Shown here piece after piece: positions 33,333 through 46,485 of a stretch of DNA of 64,000 nt. Location: assembly GCA_021904315.1 (NCBI GenBank), contig CM038910.1, positions 930,001 through 994,000 on the forward strand. The letters are read 5' to 3'. The position numbers were made by a program, and so were the translations under genes. This stretch comes from Sphagnum magellanicum. Taxonomy: Eukaryota; Streptophyta; Sphagnopsida; Sphagnales; Sphagnaceae. Every line of letters starts with the position of its first letter. Position 1 is the first letter of the stretch. Below the pieces are notes generated by a model. The model saw only the letters and a list, made by a program, of their open reading frames with translations. It ran no database searches and was not told the DNA's origin.

Positions 33333-35446
33333 CTAATCGTCGTTTGGCTCTTCTTCTTCCATCCAACTAACCATCTTTTCCTCAAACTCAATGTTGTTCA
33401 CTTTATGTGCTAGGCGCAGGTCTGAAAAGACATGCACTAGATCCTGAACTCTTTGTGGGGTCAACCTGTTTCGCTTTTTCGAATGGATGAAATCGTAAGT
33501 GCTCCAGTTGCGTTCACACGCTGAGGTTGCAGAACATTGGCTGAGGACCGTCACGCCTACTGTCTGAAGCTCTAGAACTTGCTGACCCCACTGTTGCCAA
33601 AATTTCCACTCGGGCATCGCTCTCATGGCCGCTTGAATGCCGGGTTTGCCAAACAAACCTTCCTGGTTTCTAAACTGCGCCAATTGCTGTAGGGCTTTTG
33701 CTTGATCGTTTGCATCTGGGACGAGCTTTTCTAGGATGTTCAAAAACCCTTGCATCACTTCCGCATTCTGGTCCTGTCCATATTCTACTGACTAGAACTC
33801 CGGCTCCAGAACAAACCCAGTCGAGTGCATATCTGACATAGTTATGACATTCTTGGTGCGAGAATGTTATGGAAGCCCAAAGAAGCAAGAATTTTAAAGA
33901 ATTTTAAAAAAATTTATAGATCAACCAGTGTAATTTGGTAAACATTCGCGAGTAAAGAATGTTATGACAAGGTGCTAAATGAAGAATTTTAAAGAATTTT
34001 AATGTGCAAAATGAAGAATGTCATAACTATGATATCTGAATGCAAGTATTCCCAGTGCTTGCGCCAAAGCCAGCTGATCTGCTCGTACTTGACAGCAGAA
34101 AGCTTCACCCCCAGATGTTGCTTGCTCATTCTCTCCTTGAGCGCCCCCAACTCCTTGCCAATCAAGAACATGGCATAGTAAACCTTTCCCACAACTAGAA
34201 CACCTTTGTCACATTGGCGCAAAAGGCAGACTATCGATTCTGAAACAACCAACAACTCCTTCACACCCTTCCAGAACGCAGCAGAAGTCAGGATGTCGTG
34301 CACCTCCTCTCCCTCCATCTCATGCGACGACTTCTGGTTCCACTCCCCCCAAGCGTCGTTGACCACAAGTTGTTGCAGTGATGCCTTCACCTCATGCATG
34401 CGCTGTAGCATGATGAAGTTGGTGGCAAATCTGGTCTCCCCTGGTTTCAAAAGCTCTAGCTTGGACAGGCTCCTAAAGAGAGCTAGACTCTTATGATGGT
34501 TTGTGATGAACTTCAGCGTTATTCTTGCCTTGGCTATGAGGAAGGAGACCCAATCCAGCTTGCCCATGTCCTCGAGCAACAGATCTAGGCAGTGCGAGGT
34601 GTAAGGAGTAAATGTGATATGGGGAAAGCGGGCTTCTAGCTTACAACCTGCAGCCTTGCAAACTGCTGCACTGTCCATGCACACCTGGACCACAATCTCT
34701 GCCCCCACATCCTCGATTGCCTTGCCAACAACCTACGCAATGAAGTTTGCATCCTTGGTATCCCCACTTGTGTCTACACTCTCAAGAAACTTCTCGCCCT
34801 TGGGTGTGACCATCAGAAGATTGAGAAGAGGCCTATTCCGAGTGTCTGACCACCCATCGCTGGTTATGGTTGCCTTGCTGCTTTGCACTGACACCATAAA
34901 TGACTTGAGTTCTGCTGCCACCGATACCTTTTCCTTGTCTAGCAGGGTGGTACGAAGAGATATAAGACTTGGCAACTTGTACTTCTCGCCAAAATCAGCG
35001 GTAGCTTCAACGGCTGCCTTGAAATGAGGGTCATTGATCAGGTGAAAAAAAAGACCATTGCCATAAAAGGCACGACCCCACAGAGCATTTATTTTAAACT
35101 TATCTTGCTTTCCAAAGGCAGCTTTGAGAGTGCTCTGCTTTTTGGTGGGGCCTTGCGAGAGAGCAGCTGCAGCCTCATCCAGATCTTGCACCTTCCGTTT
35201 TTGCGTTTCCTGTTCTCTTTTCGCTTGATCAATATCCTGAAGCTGCTTTTTGAAGGCTTGGGGGCATTTGGTGCACTTCTTGACTCCACAAGCCACTTGA
35301 CCCAAGAAGTGGCCCCGGATTCTTGTGGCACCCCCCCAAAACACGAGCTCACAATGCCCACATTTGACTTGAAAGTTCCCCCCCGCTTTCTCAGGTTCCT
35401 AGAGGATGGTGACCTCGGTCCACTCGGGTCCTTTCTCCTTCCCCAT
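33333..35446 (-). pseudogene. hAT transposase with BED finger, broken
   Basis: The protein runs on the minus strand from MGKEKGPEW (ATG at 35,446). A BED-type zinc finger follows (CGHC ... RIRGHFLG ... KCTKCP), then the DUF659-like core (TITSDGWSDTRNRPLLNLL; VQVCMDSAAVCKAAG; PHITFTPYTSHCLDLLLED). It ends in the C-terminal hAT dimerisation region (CSATSACERNWSTYDFIHSK). It has in-frame stops at 35,399-35,401, 34,733-34,735 and 33,792-33,794, and is interrupted by a 195-bp MITE at 33,837. Reading resumes after the MITE with HSTGFVLEPEF, which fits the hAT family. It is not functional as it stands. Confidence 0.88.
33829..34039. mobile_element. Nested 195-bp hAT-type MITE with perfect 8-bp TSD
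   Basis: The MITE occupies 33,837-34,031. Its terminal inverted repeats are CATAGTTATGACATTCTT and the exact complement. The target duplication ATATCTGA is perfect on both sides (33,829-33,836 and 34,032-34,039). It has no coding capacity and repeats GAAGAATTTTAAAGAATTTT-like phrases inside. Its ends share CATAGT..TGACAT with the host hAT element, so it probably belongs to the same family group. Removing it and one TSD copy leaves the transposase reading continuous across the site. Confidence 0.92.
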
Positions 35447-35897
35447 TCCAAAGGTCGCCCTACTCGATTGTAGCATGAAAGAAAGTTGAAGTTATTACTT
35501 AGTATCAGATCCAGACTTGCAAGTTGCAACAGTCTGATTCCGAATGCTGTCAGTGTCATGGCTGAGCCATCCGAGTCATGGCCAATCAAAAGATTTATCT
35601 GCGAAACCTTTTGATCCTAGACCATCCATATTTGGCGGGGTTCCGAAATGAGCACCGTGAATATTAGGCGTCGATAGGTGATCTTGTTGCTGCAGAAATC
35701 GTTGATTTTGACGGTGAAAATGTAACTAGGTTGTTAACTATTGTAGAATCTAGCAGACTGCAGTTTTTGCGGCCCGATAATGGTTCTTTGCATAACCTTT
35801 ACCACTCTGCGTATTTTGGGTCGTATTTTTTAAAAAGCCCCAAAAAATGTATAATACGCGTATGTTTGAATCGAATTGAGCGTATGTCACTACTATG

Positions 35898-38140
35898 TTT
35901 TAAATTTCGTTTTTTCTCTAGATCACGGAGTCATTGATTTTATTTTTCATGGCACACCGCAACAAAACTACACGCCATGAAATTAATTTCTTTTTCCCCA
36001 ATTTTATTGAAATTTTTTTTTGACATCATTCTCCATGATGTACATGTTTGTACATTGCATTTATACCATATACATTGATGCAAACAATCACCAAGGTTTC
36101 AACCTTAGACCCCATGGAGGCACACTAAGGTCATAACCATCAAACCACTTCAAAACTTTATTAACAAAAAAGAAAAAAAATTAATTTATTATGTTTGACA
36201 TGGAATTGTTTAACAAATTGAAATTTTAATGTATGTTTTCTTTTCCAAACTGCATTCAAATGCTACAAATGAAAACATGATTTTGAAGTTTATTCAATAA
36301 TGTATTAAAAATATATATTATTATTTATAAATATTAAATGTAAAATTTTTATTTAAATTTTTTTAAATAGCATGTCATGAATAAACTTACAATTTTTTTG
36401 GTTTAAATCAACCTATAATATTTATGAATTCAATGTGAATTTAAAAATACATTCATAAAGTCTTTAACAATGTTATTCTTATTTTCCCAAATATGATTAG
36501 GTACAAAGTTTTTTATTTATGTTTGCAATGTTGTTAAAATGACAATCATCCATAAAAAGATTTAGCCACATTTGGTTATAAACAAGTTGTGGAGTTGGAA
36601 ACTTGTTTGAATCCTTCAATATTATGGTTACTTACTATAATATATTGTGAAAAATTGATGATATGTATTTTTAATTTGACATAATTGGAATTTTTTTCTT
36701 TCAAATTTTTTTTGTTGATGTTGTTGCCCCTTTGAATTGGCAAAAATTGCCCATAAAAAAGAAGAAAAATAAAAAAGTCACTATAGCCATTTAATTTTCA
36801 ATACCATATTTGTTTAGCAACATAAATCATACATTAATAAAAATGATTAATTACACAACTTGAAAAATCACTATATATATATATATATCATTATATTTAT
36901 GATGTAAAAATATATTTTATTTTTATTTCCTTTGTAGAAGTAAAAATAACATAATTTGGTGAAATTTTGGCATTAAATAATTGGATTAACCCCCCCCCCC
37001 CCCCACCCAACCAACATGTTTTTTTTGGTTTGAAAATTTCCTAACTTGGCAATTCTTGTTGGAAAAAATTGGAAAAAATAGTGAAAATTGAAAAAAAGAT
37101 GTAAACAACAAAAAAATTACCAAAATTTTGAGAAAGAATTTGGAAAAGAAGAAAGTTACTCCTAATGAATAAAAAATGAAAAGTAATTATAATAATTCCA
37201 ACCTTAAACACAAAAACAATTCCAACATCAAATATGCTCCCCTATTTTTGTGGTGCAGATACATATTCCTAAGAACTAACCTCTTGTAAAATAGATTCTA
37301 TTGGTTCTAAAGTTTGTTTTAATGCATATGTCTTATTAGTAGCCTCCCTCTGAGGGTTATCCTTCCCTCTTTTGAGATCTCTTGGTTCCTCTTCTACTTT
37401 TTTTATACATGATGGTCTTACACCATCAGTATTTCCCCTATTTTCTTTTTCGTCTAAGGTTTTTGGTTATGAAAAGAAGACTAAAACTTCATATTCAAAT
37501 GATGGTATGACCTTTTCCATCTAAAATATCCTATGCATGTACAACCTTTCATTTCTCTCATACTTTTTACAAACCTTTCTAATATCTTTTTGGACAATAT
37601 CCTGCACTACATCCCACCATAGATCTACATATTTTTCCTCCATTGATAATGCCTTGAGTTTTACTTGAAGCAAAGTATGTTACTTCTTGAATTCATATTT
37701 TTCCTTTGAAGACACTATCATAATTGAAAGGTTTTACTCCATGGGCTTCCTCTAAATGTTTATGTAACTTTTTATTAAAGGCCATCTGCTTTTACCCATT
37801 AACTAATTAATTAATTTATTTGCACTATTCACTCACCTTCCCCAATCATTTAAGTGGGGAAGTAGATAGATACTCAAGAGAGCTCCTCAAAAACAATCTC
37901 ATTGCTCACACAGGTTTTTATTTCACCGCTAGACCAATGTTATTTTTTCACCCCTAGGCACATGCCTATTATTCCTCATAACTTGTACAATTTGTCTCTA
38001 TTTCTACTCTATAATACCACAACCTTTATCTGGATATAGTCACGGTTAACTAGATCTACAATCTTACTATTAATAAGCAAGTTAGTTTGTAAAGTTGAGA
38101 TCTCCCAAACAATAGTGGCTTCCCACCATGCTTTTGGTAC
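35898..38140. other. AT-rich gene-free spacer with a poly-C run
   Basis: No gene is supported. A run of C near 36,991-37,004 and an (AT)n stretch near 36,873-36,888 are the only notable simple repeats. Confidence 0.5.
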
Positions 38141-38149
38141 CTTTGCAAA

Positions 38150-38860
38150 ACCTTTGATGAGTAGAGATGCAGTGAGGCGGTTTCATAATGTTTAGACTTG
38201 TGGTGTGATGCCAGGGTTATTGAATGTTGAACAATTTTGTTATTGAAAATTCAGTAAAGTCAAATATGATTTTTTGGAAGGAAATTGGGTGCATTCTTGG
38301 TATTGTTGGAAAGTACATAATATGAAGATGATTTTTGTAAATTTTGAACCTAAAGTTTGGGAGTTATTGAATTTTGAGCAATTTTTGTGGTTGGAAATTC
38401 CATAAAAACTCAACAGAAGTAAAAATAAAATTTTAGAATTTACACTTGGGGTCAATGGCACAAGCCTCACTGGTCTTACTATTAAGGAAGGTAGTTTGTT
38501 TTGTAATGTCGAATCTCTCAAACCAAGAGTCACCTCCTATCACACTCCTATCTCTCATTTGAAAGCTCTCGATGAGTAGGGGTGCACCAAAATGATTTCA
38601 TAATGTTTCACCTACAATGCAAGAGTTATTAACTTTTGAATAGTTTTGTTATTGAAAATTCCATAAAATCAGGATTATTGTTTTTAGGGAAATCGGGGTG
38701 CACTCTTGGTAGTGTTAGAGAGCCCTTAGAAAAGTCAGGTTGCATGGAGACAATTTCATAATTTTTAGACTTATTGTGTGAGAGATATTGAATTTTGAAT
38801 AAATTTTGTCTTCATATTGGAAATTCAGTAAAAAAATAATTTAAAAACATTTAATGAAGA
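38150..38860. repeat. Degenerate tandem repeat block, higher-order unit about 420 bp
   Basis: Two long copies begin with GATGAGTAGRGRTGCA (about 38,157 and 38,571). Each contains two shorter related parts of the type TTTCATAATKTTTAGACTT ... GAGTTATTGAATTTTGA ... TTTTGTTATTGAAAATTC. The copies are well diverged. No protein is encoded. Confidence 0.7.
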
Positions 38861-39469
38861 TTTGGATTTGAGACTTAGGTTAAAGAAGGTGTACCATTTG
38901 CCTGCCACAAATATGTGCTCAATGGGCACAAGCCACAGTAGTCAATATAAATTTTGTGACCAAAGAAGACAGCAATTTCATGACCATACTTCTATTATGC
39001 AAATCAGCATGAATCTACTTCTGAAGGCAAAATTTGCATAAACCAAAATCGATATTGATCCATTGTGCGCTTTAGCAAAAGTCTTGCATGATTTTCCATC
39101 ACAAATATATCACTGATTGAATCCTCTTCTTTTGATGAGGTGATTTACTTGTTGATATGCAATCTACAACACAACTTTTCATAAGTCGGGTTCTCACCTT
39201 TTGAGCATTCTCCAAATGCTTTAGAAAAGAGAAGCTTCAGCTGAAGAAACTTTTTGTAGTAATGTAGGAAGAAGACCATGTTTACTTCATTAACTTCCAA
39301 AATGCCACAGCAATGCCTGCTAAGGAGCCACAAAACAAACCAATTTAACAGGTCCACTGATCCATTTCCCCAATTTCCAGGAAGTGTGTGATGCGAAATG
39401 CTTGCCCTACTAGATTGGACACCCGCCACTACCAAAATCAACCAAGTCATGCATCAAAACAAGCAGAAA

Positions 39470-39965
39470 AATTAAAACTTCATTCACACTGAATTGGTTT
39501 CTAACAACAAATAATAATTTTCAAAAAATACAATAAATACCTATCACAAAGGTTAGGTTTGACTATCATGAAGTGTCAAATGTTGATCGACACCCAACAC
39601 TTATCAAAAATCAACATAATTGCACACATAAAAAGAAGCACACAAATCGTGAAAAAATTATAACCCCATTCACATTGAATTAGTCTATAACAATGAATAA
39701 CAATTACAAGAAACTAATATTCTACAATAAATACCTAATTCAAAAGGTAGACTTGATTATCACACGATGCAAAATGTTGACAGACACCTAACACCATCTA
39801 AACTAACAAAATCACACTAAAAATTGAGCATACAAATCAAGAAAAAGCTAAAAATCATGTTCAAACTAAACTAGACTGGATTCTAACAACAACAAAAATT
39901 ACAGAAAACTAATATCCTGCCATAAATATCTGATACAGAGGCCAGGTTTGATTATCTAAGAACCC
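39470..39965. repeat. About 188-bp tandem repeat, three diverged copies
   Basis: Three units share CATTCACAYTGAATTRGT, then TCTAACAACAA, an AATACCTA phrase, AGGTTTGATTATC and CATACAAATC. Starts are near 39,482, 39,670 and 39,862. They are non-coding and clearly related by eye, with many substitutions. Confidence 0.8.
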
Positions 39966-40506
39966 AATATAGTTATACGTAAAGTCACACTATTAGGGGG
40001 TGAAAATGGTCAGTTTCGGCGTAGCAGGGCATCAAAAGTGTAACTAAGAATGAAAATTTTACAAAACGAAATAACTGGGACCCAAACTAGTTTTTCCACC
40101 AATAATTTTGGTGGTAAACTGAGTTTTATCCTGTCTTTCATTTTCCTGATCTCTTCCACTGCTGCTACATATATTTTCACTGCTCCTACCCACACAACTA
40201 CTATAAAAACTCTCGAACCTTGTGCATGAAATGTTGACTTTCAGCATTTCATACAGATTTAATAAAATTTCCATACTTTGCTGATGCCACTGAAAGAGGG
40301 GATAAAGGGTGAAAGAGAGAGTAAAGACCTGAAGATAGGGTGAGTTCATGGATAACTTTAGAGTGTGCAAAATAGTGCTCTACAATGGTTCCTTGCTTCA
40401 ATAAAACTGATTCTGATGATCCTGGAAGTTGATAACAATAATGCTCCATATTGTCTTGCCCACTAAAAGTTCTATTTGGGTTCTTACACAGGCATCTGTT
40501 TCCTGG

Positions 40507-40642
40507 GTTTGAGCTTCTATTTTGTGTTGATCTAATCTTTCACAAACATCATGGCAAGATGGGTACTTGTGGGATTTGAGCTTCTATTTTGGGTTGACCT
40601 AATCTTTCACAAACATCATGGCGAGATGAGTACTCGGATTGA
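40507..40642. repeat. 68-bp direct tandem duplication
   Basis: TTTGAGCTTCTATTTTG(T/G)G starts at about 40,508 and again about 68 bases later at 40,576. It continues with CTAATCTTTCACAAACATCA and TGGC(A/G)AGATG in both copies. Only a few differences are seen, so the duplication is recent. Confidence 0.88.
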
Positions 40643-41439
40643 TCCTACATGTTTCTTCAATGGTATCCTTAAAGTGCATAAGAGTAGTCTCCACCACTTT
40701 CTTCGTGCGAACATAGATATGCACTTTGGAAACTGCTGCCTAAACACTGCCGCTCAAGGTGAAGTCATGTGATTTGGCTTACTAAAGCAAAAAAGGAGTG
40801 AGAAGAAAAGAGTCCTTTGAGGAGCAGAAGATCTCCATTGAAAGCCTTTGTGAAGGTGTGGGATCAAGCATATGCCAGATCCTCCTTGCATGTTTCATAT
40901 TAAAACACAAAATTGGTGTAGAACAAAGAGTCCTATTTGTATGAGGAATGATAGACCAGGAAAGCTCAGCCCTGAATTACAGCTGGTTAGTGGAAGCCAA
41001 GGCCACTAACACAAATGAGACTTGTAAGAGAGAATCCCATCTTCTCATACACCTATGGCTTTATTCTTGTAAGGTAACAACTAACAACCTGAACCAAATT
41101 TGATTCTCATTTGGAGCTTCTTTGTATATGCTCTTCTCCTTGGTATTAGCCCAAAAAAGAAATAGCTTGCAGTGAAAAAGCTCTTCTGCAAAAGCTCTCC
41201 CTGGTAGGTACTCCCCACTGTAAGTGGACTAATTTGGTGACATCAATGTAGGAGGGGGGATAACTGTACATGTTGAGCAAAACCAGCTCAAACAAACTCC
41301 TGCATAATTTTGCTCCTTCATCCCTGTACTCAATTTCAAATGCTTTTGATGGTGGTGGTGCACATGTGACCAATTGCCACACTGGAGCAATTACAATAGA
41401 GCCCATGAGAAATAGAACATTTTTTTCTTGAAATTTATT

Positions 41440-44400
41440 TCAAGGAAACTGGAAACCACCTCCATTTGATTGTGCACTGCTTGAAGAAGAGCTGAGATAC
41501 ACCCACAGGAGAGAAATGATGACTGCCAATAAGCCTGACCACACATAAATAATGGTTGGGGTGCGACCGCGTCTTCCCATCAGACCTTTGGCAAAAGGAT
41601 AGAGATGCATAAGCACCCACAAGCTGAAAAAGACACCACCAAAAAGCTTGCTCCACTCTGGGGATGTGCTGTATATAGTGCGGCCAACAGCGACAGCAAT
41701 GCCAATCAAATTGGTGAGGATGATGGTGATGGGTGGGATAAAGAGAGATGACCATTTAACTGTGTATAAGTCTGCAAATTCATCATCTTCCTCAGCTGTT
41801 GACTTGGAGGTCAAGGTAAAGGAAATGTTGATACCCGCCACAACCTTGAGGATTCCTTGGAAGACAGCAGCAAGATGAGCACTTGTTCCACCAATGACCC
41901 AAAACTGCTCATTACGCCACCATTCTTCTAGTGTGATGTGGGACCACTTGACTTCAAGAACAGCAAGCAAGCAGAGGGTGATGGTGATAGTGAGCAAGTA
42001 GACAAGGAAGGAAAGGTTTAGGTTTTGCACAATAAACTGGCCTGTGAACAAGGACAGAGCAGGAAGGAAGCAGTAGACCAGTAGGAATATAGAAGTGAAG
42101 GGGTAGATCCCGACATTCAGGTATGCAATCCGCTGCAGGAACTTCAGACGGGTGCTTGCTAGCAATGCATTGTTACGTGAGAAGAAAATCTCTACTGAAC
42201 CAGTTGCCCATCGCAGCACCTGCAAAGATGACCATTCTGCCACTTCAAACCAAATGCAAACTGGAGCAAGGAAAGATAGGGGTTGGGAGTAAACCTCAGT
42301 TGGGCAAAAGAGTTTGATTGGGCAAATCATAGCAATTATTTGAGCAAAGAAAGAGGGAAAAGCAGTAAAGGAGTTCCTTATTACCTGATGCAGACGATCA
42401 GTGAGATTGATAGGGGCAGTTCCCCTGAAAGCATCGGGTGTAGTAACACAGTAAATGGACCTCCACCCACGATTATGCATGCGAAATCCTGTAACAACAT
42501 CCTCTGTGACAGAACCATAAATCCACCCAACACGACCACCCCACTCTGTCTTATCCTCATAGAAGGAAGAGATGACATTGATTGCCTCTGAAACCAAAGC
42601 AGCATCCAGTGGCTCCCGGGGAGCTGTAAGTGCTCCGGCAGGACGGCTATTTTGAACTCCAGGACCCGCCACAGGACGACCCTGGAACTCTGCCACAGGA
42701 ATGGATGCCGCAAACACAAGAGAGCTACCATAGCGTTTGGGCAGCATGGCTGCCTCCATCTCATCATCCTCATCACTGGTTCCTTCTGTCAGCCCTTTGA
42801 CTTCAATGTCGCGCTTCTGCCCCTTGGTCTTCTTCTCCTTACTCCTCTTACCCAAGCAGCAACAGCAGCACAAACAGTAACACAAGCCAGACCGGCCCCT
42901 AGGTGCATCAAACCCATAGAGGGCAATCCTGCGGAAAACACACCCAGTACCGACATAGACAGGTCCTTGCAGCCCATCCAATGCTCGCATATTTACATCG
43001 AAAAACACTGTGTTATGATTTGCATATCGATCATTGGGGTCCACGCCTTCAAACCGCTGAGGGAATTGGACATAGGAGATTGTGTCTCCACCCTTATCCA
43101 AGAAGAAGCACATGGCCTCCCGAATGGCCAGAGAGTTGAATATGTAATGATCACAATCCAGATTGAGGATGAAGGGTCCATTAGACATCACTGCACTTGT
43201 GCGCACAAGTGCATTCATGGCACCTGCTTTCTTGTTGTGGTCATAGCCTGGCCGCTTCTCACGTGACACATAGACCAGCATGGGCAAGCGTATGTCCACA
43301 TCTGTTGTATCAATCAGATTCTCCTCATCACTGCTCCCCATCAGTGGCTCACCTGTTGGAGGTGCGAGCATCACCTGGATGGCCATCAACCCACCACCAG
43401 ATCACATCAGCTCACATTCAACATACCCTCAGTAAGACATTGAGATATTCTGAAGGCTTGCCCTTGTGAAGATTGTGGACCTATCATCATGTGCGTACAC
43501 AAGCAACGAGAGGAGCATTGGGATCTGAACCTGAATGATGCCAGCATGGTCTCCACGTGCATGTTCCTTGCTAGGCTGCGACCATGTGCCTGGCCAGTGT
43601 GTTCCATCAGCCATCCATGTTGCTTTGGGGATCTTGAGTGGCTCCAATGGGTCACGACCACTCTCAAGCTGTGCCCTCTTGGCTTGGATCTCCTCATGTG
43701 CATTGTATGCATCCGAGCGACGACGAATGGCATCTGGCAAGCCATTGATGCGCACTTTGAACTCATCATACTCCCTTTTCACATGGCGACGATCCTTGAC
43801 AAAGTCAGGACGCACCTTGTTCTTGGTTGGATCCCCTTTCAGCAAGAAATATGTTTCAGGATTGCGGGGTTCGATGTTGTGTTTGCGACAGAATGGTACC
43901 CACACCCGAGCAAAGCTTGCTGCTTCAGCTAAAGCCTCAAAGGTAAGCAAAGCTCCACCGTCGTCTGACAGATAGCAGCCGAGCTTCTCGAGGGGATAAT
44001 CAGCTGCAAGGATGGAGAGGATGGTATTGGAGGTGGTGAGAGGTGGTTCTTTCTCTGGGTCAGCTGTGGAAACAAACACATCCACACCCGGAAGATCAGA
44101 TCGACCCCTCGGATTCTCAGCAGAAGGTGTCTCAAACTTGTCCTTGAGAGCTTGTAGATCTGTCAGCCGGTTGATTGGGCAGAGCTTTGGGAGCTGATCC
44201 AAGATCCAAGAGAAGGCAAACCAAATCTCGCAGACCACTGACATCCCCCATAGCCAAACTGCATCTGTGTTCTTGTGCTTGACTCTCCATGCCAGGAACA
44301 GAGCCAACACTGCCATCCGAATCACCACCAGCAATCTGCACTCAAAAGGATCCAGCAAGCTAGCTTACTCAGAACCATTGCAGATACTCCAGAAGCCCCA

Positions 44401-45559
44401 CAAAACCTCTCGACAAAACCTTTGAAAACCTCTCGAAGCAAAAGGAGGCGGAGGAGGAGGATTGTAACACATTGCCGCAGCATTGTTGTGGTGAATGGAG
44501 GAAGCTCTAGTACCTGTAAGGGGTGAGGATCTTGGCGGAGATGGCAAACTTGCGGGAGAGAGGACGTCTGATCTGGTCTTTGAAATTGGGAGGAATACCC
44601 AGATCAGGATTGTCGCCGCCGCCGTTGTAAGTGTCTTCAGTCGGCCACAACGCATTACCATAGCCGTAAGAGCCTTTGGTCTGGTACAGCCAGCGAGCGT
44701 GGTCGAAATCCGCACTGGATTGCGTGCTGATGATACCCGGTTCTGCGGACTTGAGAATCGACAGACGGCGCTCCGTCTTGGCACCACCATTGTCGGCACC
44801 ACCCGGCAGCGGCAATCCTCCTGATGTGCGCATGTCGTTCTCGGAATCTTCTTGTGCGAGGAGGCTGGGCTCCTCCTCGTCTGTGATCATCTTGTACTCT
44901 TCCTTGCAACCCGGGCATTTCCCAGAGCCATTCAGTGCATCGATGTAGCAGTCACGGCAGACACGGAATCCGCAGGAGTCGCAAGGTGTTATGTCGTTGC
45001 CTCGCTCATCTCTCATCGCTTTGCCGTCACAGCCGTCGACTGAGCACGTAGGTCCTCCTCTCGCACCTGCTAGCTGCGGATGGTTGCCTTCCACCCCGTC
45101 CATCATCTTCTCCATCGCATGGCCGCGAGGTTTGTTCTTGAATCCGCCCGTGAAGATCGCATTGGAAACGAATTGCTGATCGGCTTTGGCAGCGATGGCG
45201 GGATCCATAGGACGCACAGTGGGAGTGTTGGACATGAGCTGGTACTCGGGAGTAGCAGGGATATGCACCGTGTACAAAAACTCGGAGCCGATTTCGCTCT
45301 CCACTTCGCTCATCTCGCTCTCATCGCGCGACAAGTTCATGTAGCGTCCACTGGAGTTGTGGCGCCCGTGATGTCCCGGCACCACCGTGTTGTTACTACT
45401 GCCGCCAGTGTTGTTGTTGTTGTTGTTGTTGCCACCGCTACTGCCTTCCGTGGCGCCGGGTCTTGTGTTGTTGTTAGGATTCCCAGCTTGTTGTTGTTGC
45501 TGCTGCGCCATGTTGCGGAAGCCGAGCCCCCCTGTGGCTGACGCCTTGGGCGACACCAT
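41440..45559 (-). CDS. CSLD: Cellulose synthase-like D (CSLD) glycan synthase
   Basis: This is a plasma-membrane/Golgi beta-glucan synthase of family GT2, needed for tip growth and cell-plate walls. Exons on the minus strand are 45,559-44,514, 44,335-43,531, 43,374-42,385 and 42,219-41,440, with consistent phases, giving about 1206 aa. The N-terminus is Gln/Asn-rich, followed by the CSLD-type RING-like zinc domain (CSVDGCDG ... [13 protein letters not shown] ... CPGC). Two membrane segments begin near residue 349. Catalytic signatures are DDG (about 473), DCD (about 690), TED (about 908) and QVLRW (947-951). Six C-terminal membrane segments and the CSLD-typical end GGFQFP follow. The 165-base intron between exons 3 and 4 has no in-frame stop and is a multiple of three, so a naive ORF reads through it. 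The family consensus [17 protein letters not shown] shows it is spliced out. Confidence 0.95.
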
Positions 45560-46349
45560 CAGAGAGATGCCTGTTGCTGCTGCTGCTGCTGCTGAGATCC
45601 GATTCTCCTCCGATGATGATGATCACCCCTAAAGCATGAACGAATCCTTTCTTCAAATTCCCAATCTTTCTTCTACTCCTTCCCGAGTCCCTATACCACA
45701 AGCTAGATCTCTTGGCAGTTTACAATTTTCTTACGACTTCATGAGAACCGCATCCTCTCCTACTCCGACTTCTCTAGTCTCCTTCCTTCCCTTCCCTTCA
45801 CGTATCCTTCTCCTCTCATCTCACTGGAACAAAAAGCTGACTTGATTTGCGTACAGCAACTAGAGCCCAAAATTTCAGCGAATTTTCTTTAAAGCGCAAG
45901 AGAGAATTGCGGGAAGCAAGGCGATGAGTATCAGCGGCCGCGGCAGCAGCCGCGACGGTGCACGCGACGAAGAAACAAAGAAAGAAAGAAAGTCAGCAGC
46001 GAAACTCCCGTTCTCACGACGTGTGCACGTAAGTACGCGTCGACGCCAATGGGAACGCAGTCATGGGCCAAGTGGAATACGTAAACTGGGTCTTCGTCTT
46101 CCCGCGTTAAACAACATGCCCGTTTTATTTATTTATTTATTTTCCTTCTTTATTTTCTCTCGCTCTCTTTTTTACCCCCCTCTCACCCCCCCCCCCCCCC
46201 ACCCCCTTAAATCAAATTTCCACTACTTTTTTGGGGTTCTATTTATGTGGCGTAAACGGGAAGATTTATTTTTCGCAAAAAAACAAAATGGGAAGTGGAA
46301 CTAACCTACCTACCTATTTTGAAAGGAGGGGACTCTGGGTAGAGGCTCT

Positions 46350-46485
46350 AATAATAATTGCACCTATCTAATTTTTTGAACTTCTTGGGTGACTTTTTCT
46401 TTTTTTTTCCCCTCCTCTCTCGCTTAAAGAAAGAAGATCTTAGGACTCTTAGAAAGAGGGGGTGCAATTACTGTATTATTAGAGA
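46350..46485. repeat. Imperfect fold-back repeat beside a poly-G run
   Basis: GCTCTAATAATAATTGCACC at about 46,349 is matched in reverse complement by GGTGCAATTACTGTATTATT AGAGAC at about 46,461-46,486, about 95 bases away. The match has a small insertion. A possible MITE remnant or simple fold-back; no target duplication was recognised. Confidence 0.5.

Larger units (their letters stand above)
32842..35897 (-). mobile_element. hAT-superfamily DNA transposon
   Basis: The element is bounded by perfect 17-bp terminal inverted repeats CATAGTAGTGACATACG (32,842-32,858 and the complement at 35,881-35,897). More similarity lies inside, around ATACGCGTAT. The flank after the right end reads TTTTAAAT. 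The left flank reads TTTTAAAAAAAAT, which is the same 8-bp target duplication with an expanded A run. The element is 3,056 bp and carries a broken transposase on the minus strand. It also has 84-bp subterminal repeats near its left end and a nested MITE. Confidence 0.85.

Noticed and set aside
35089-35589. 166-aa minus ORF upstream of the hAT transposase
   Set aside because: It is a different frame from the BED-finger frame; the zinc-finger reading explains the sequence better.
42652-43266. 204-aa plus-strand ORF over CSLD
   Set aside because: It is the antisense shadow of CSLD exon 3, with unnatural composition.
45080-45541. 153-aa plus-strand ORF over CSLD exon 1
   Set aside because: It is an antisense shadow; its Val/Leu-rich runs come from the Asn/Gln repeats on the other strand.
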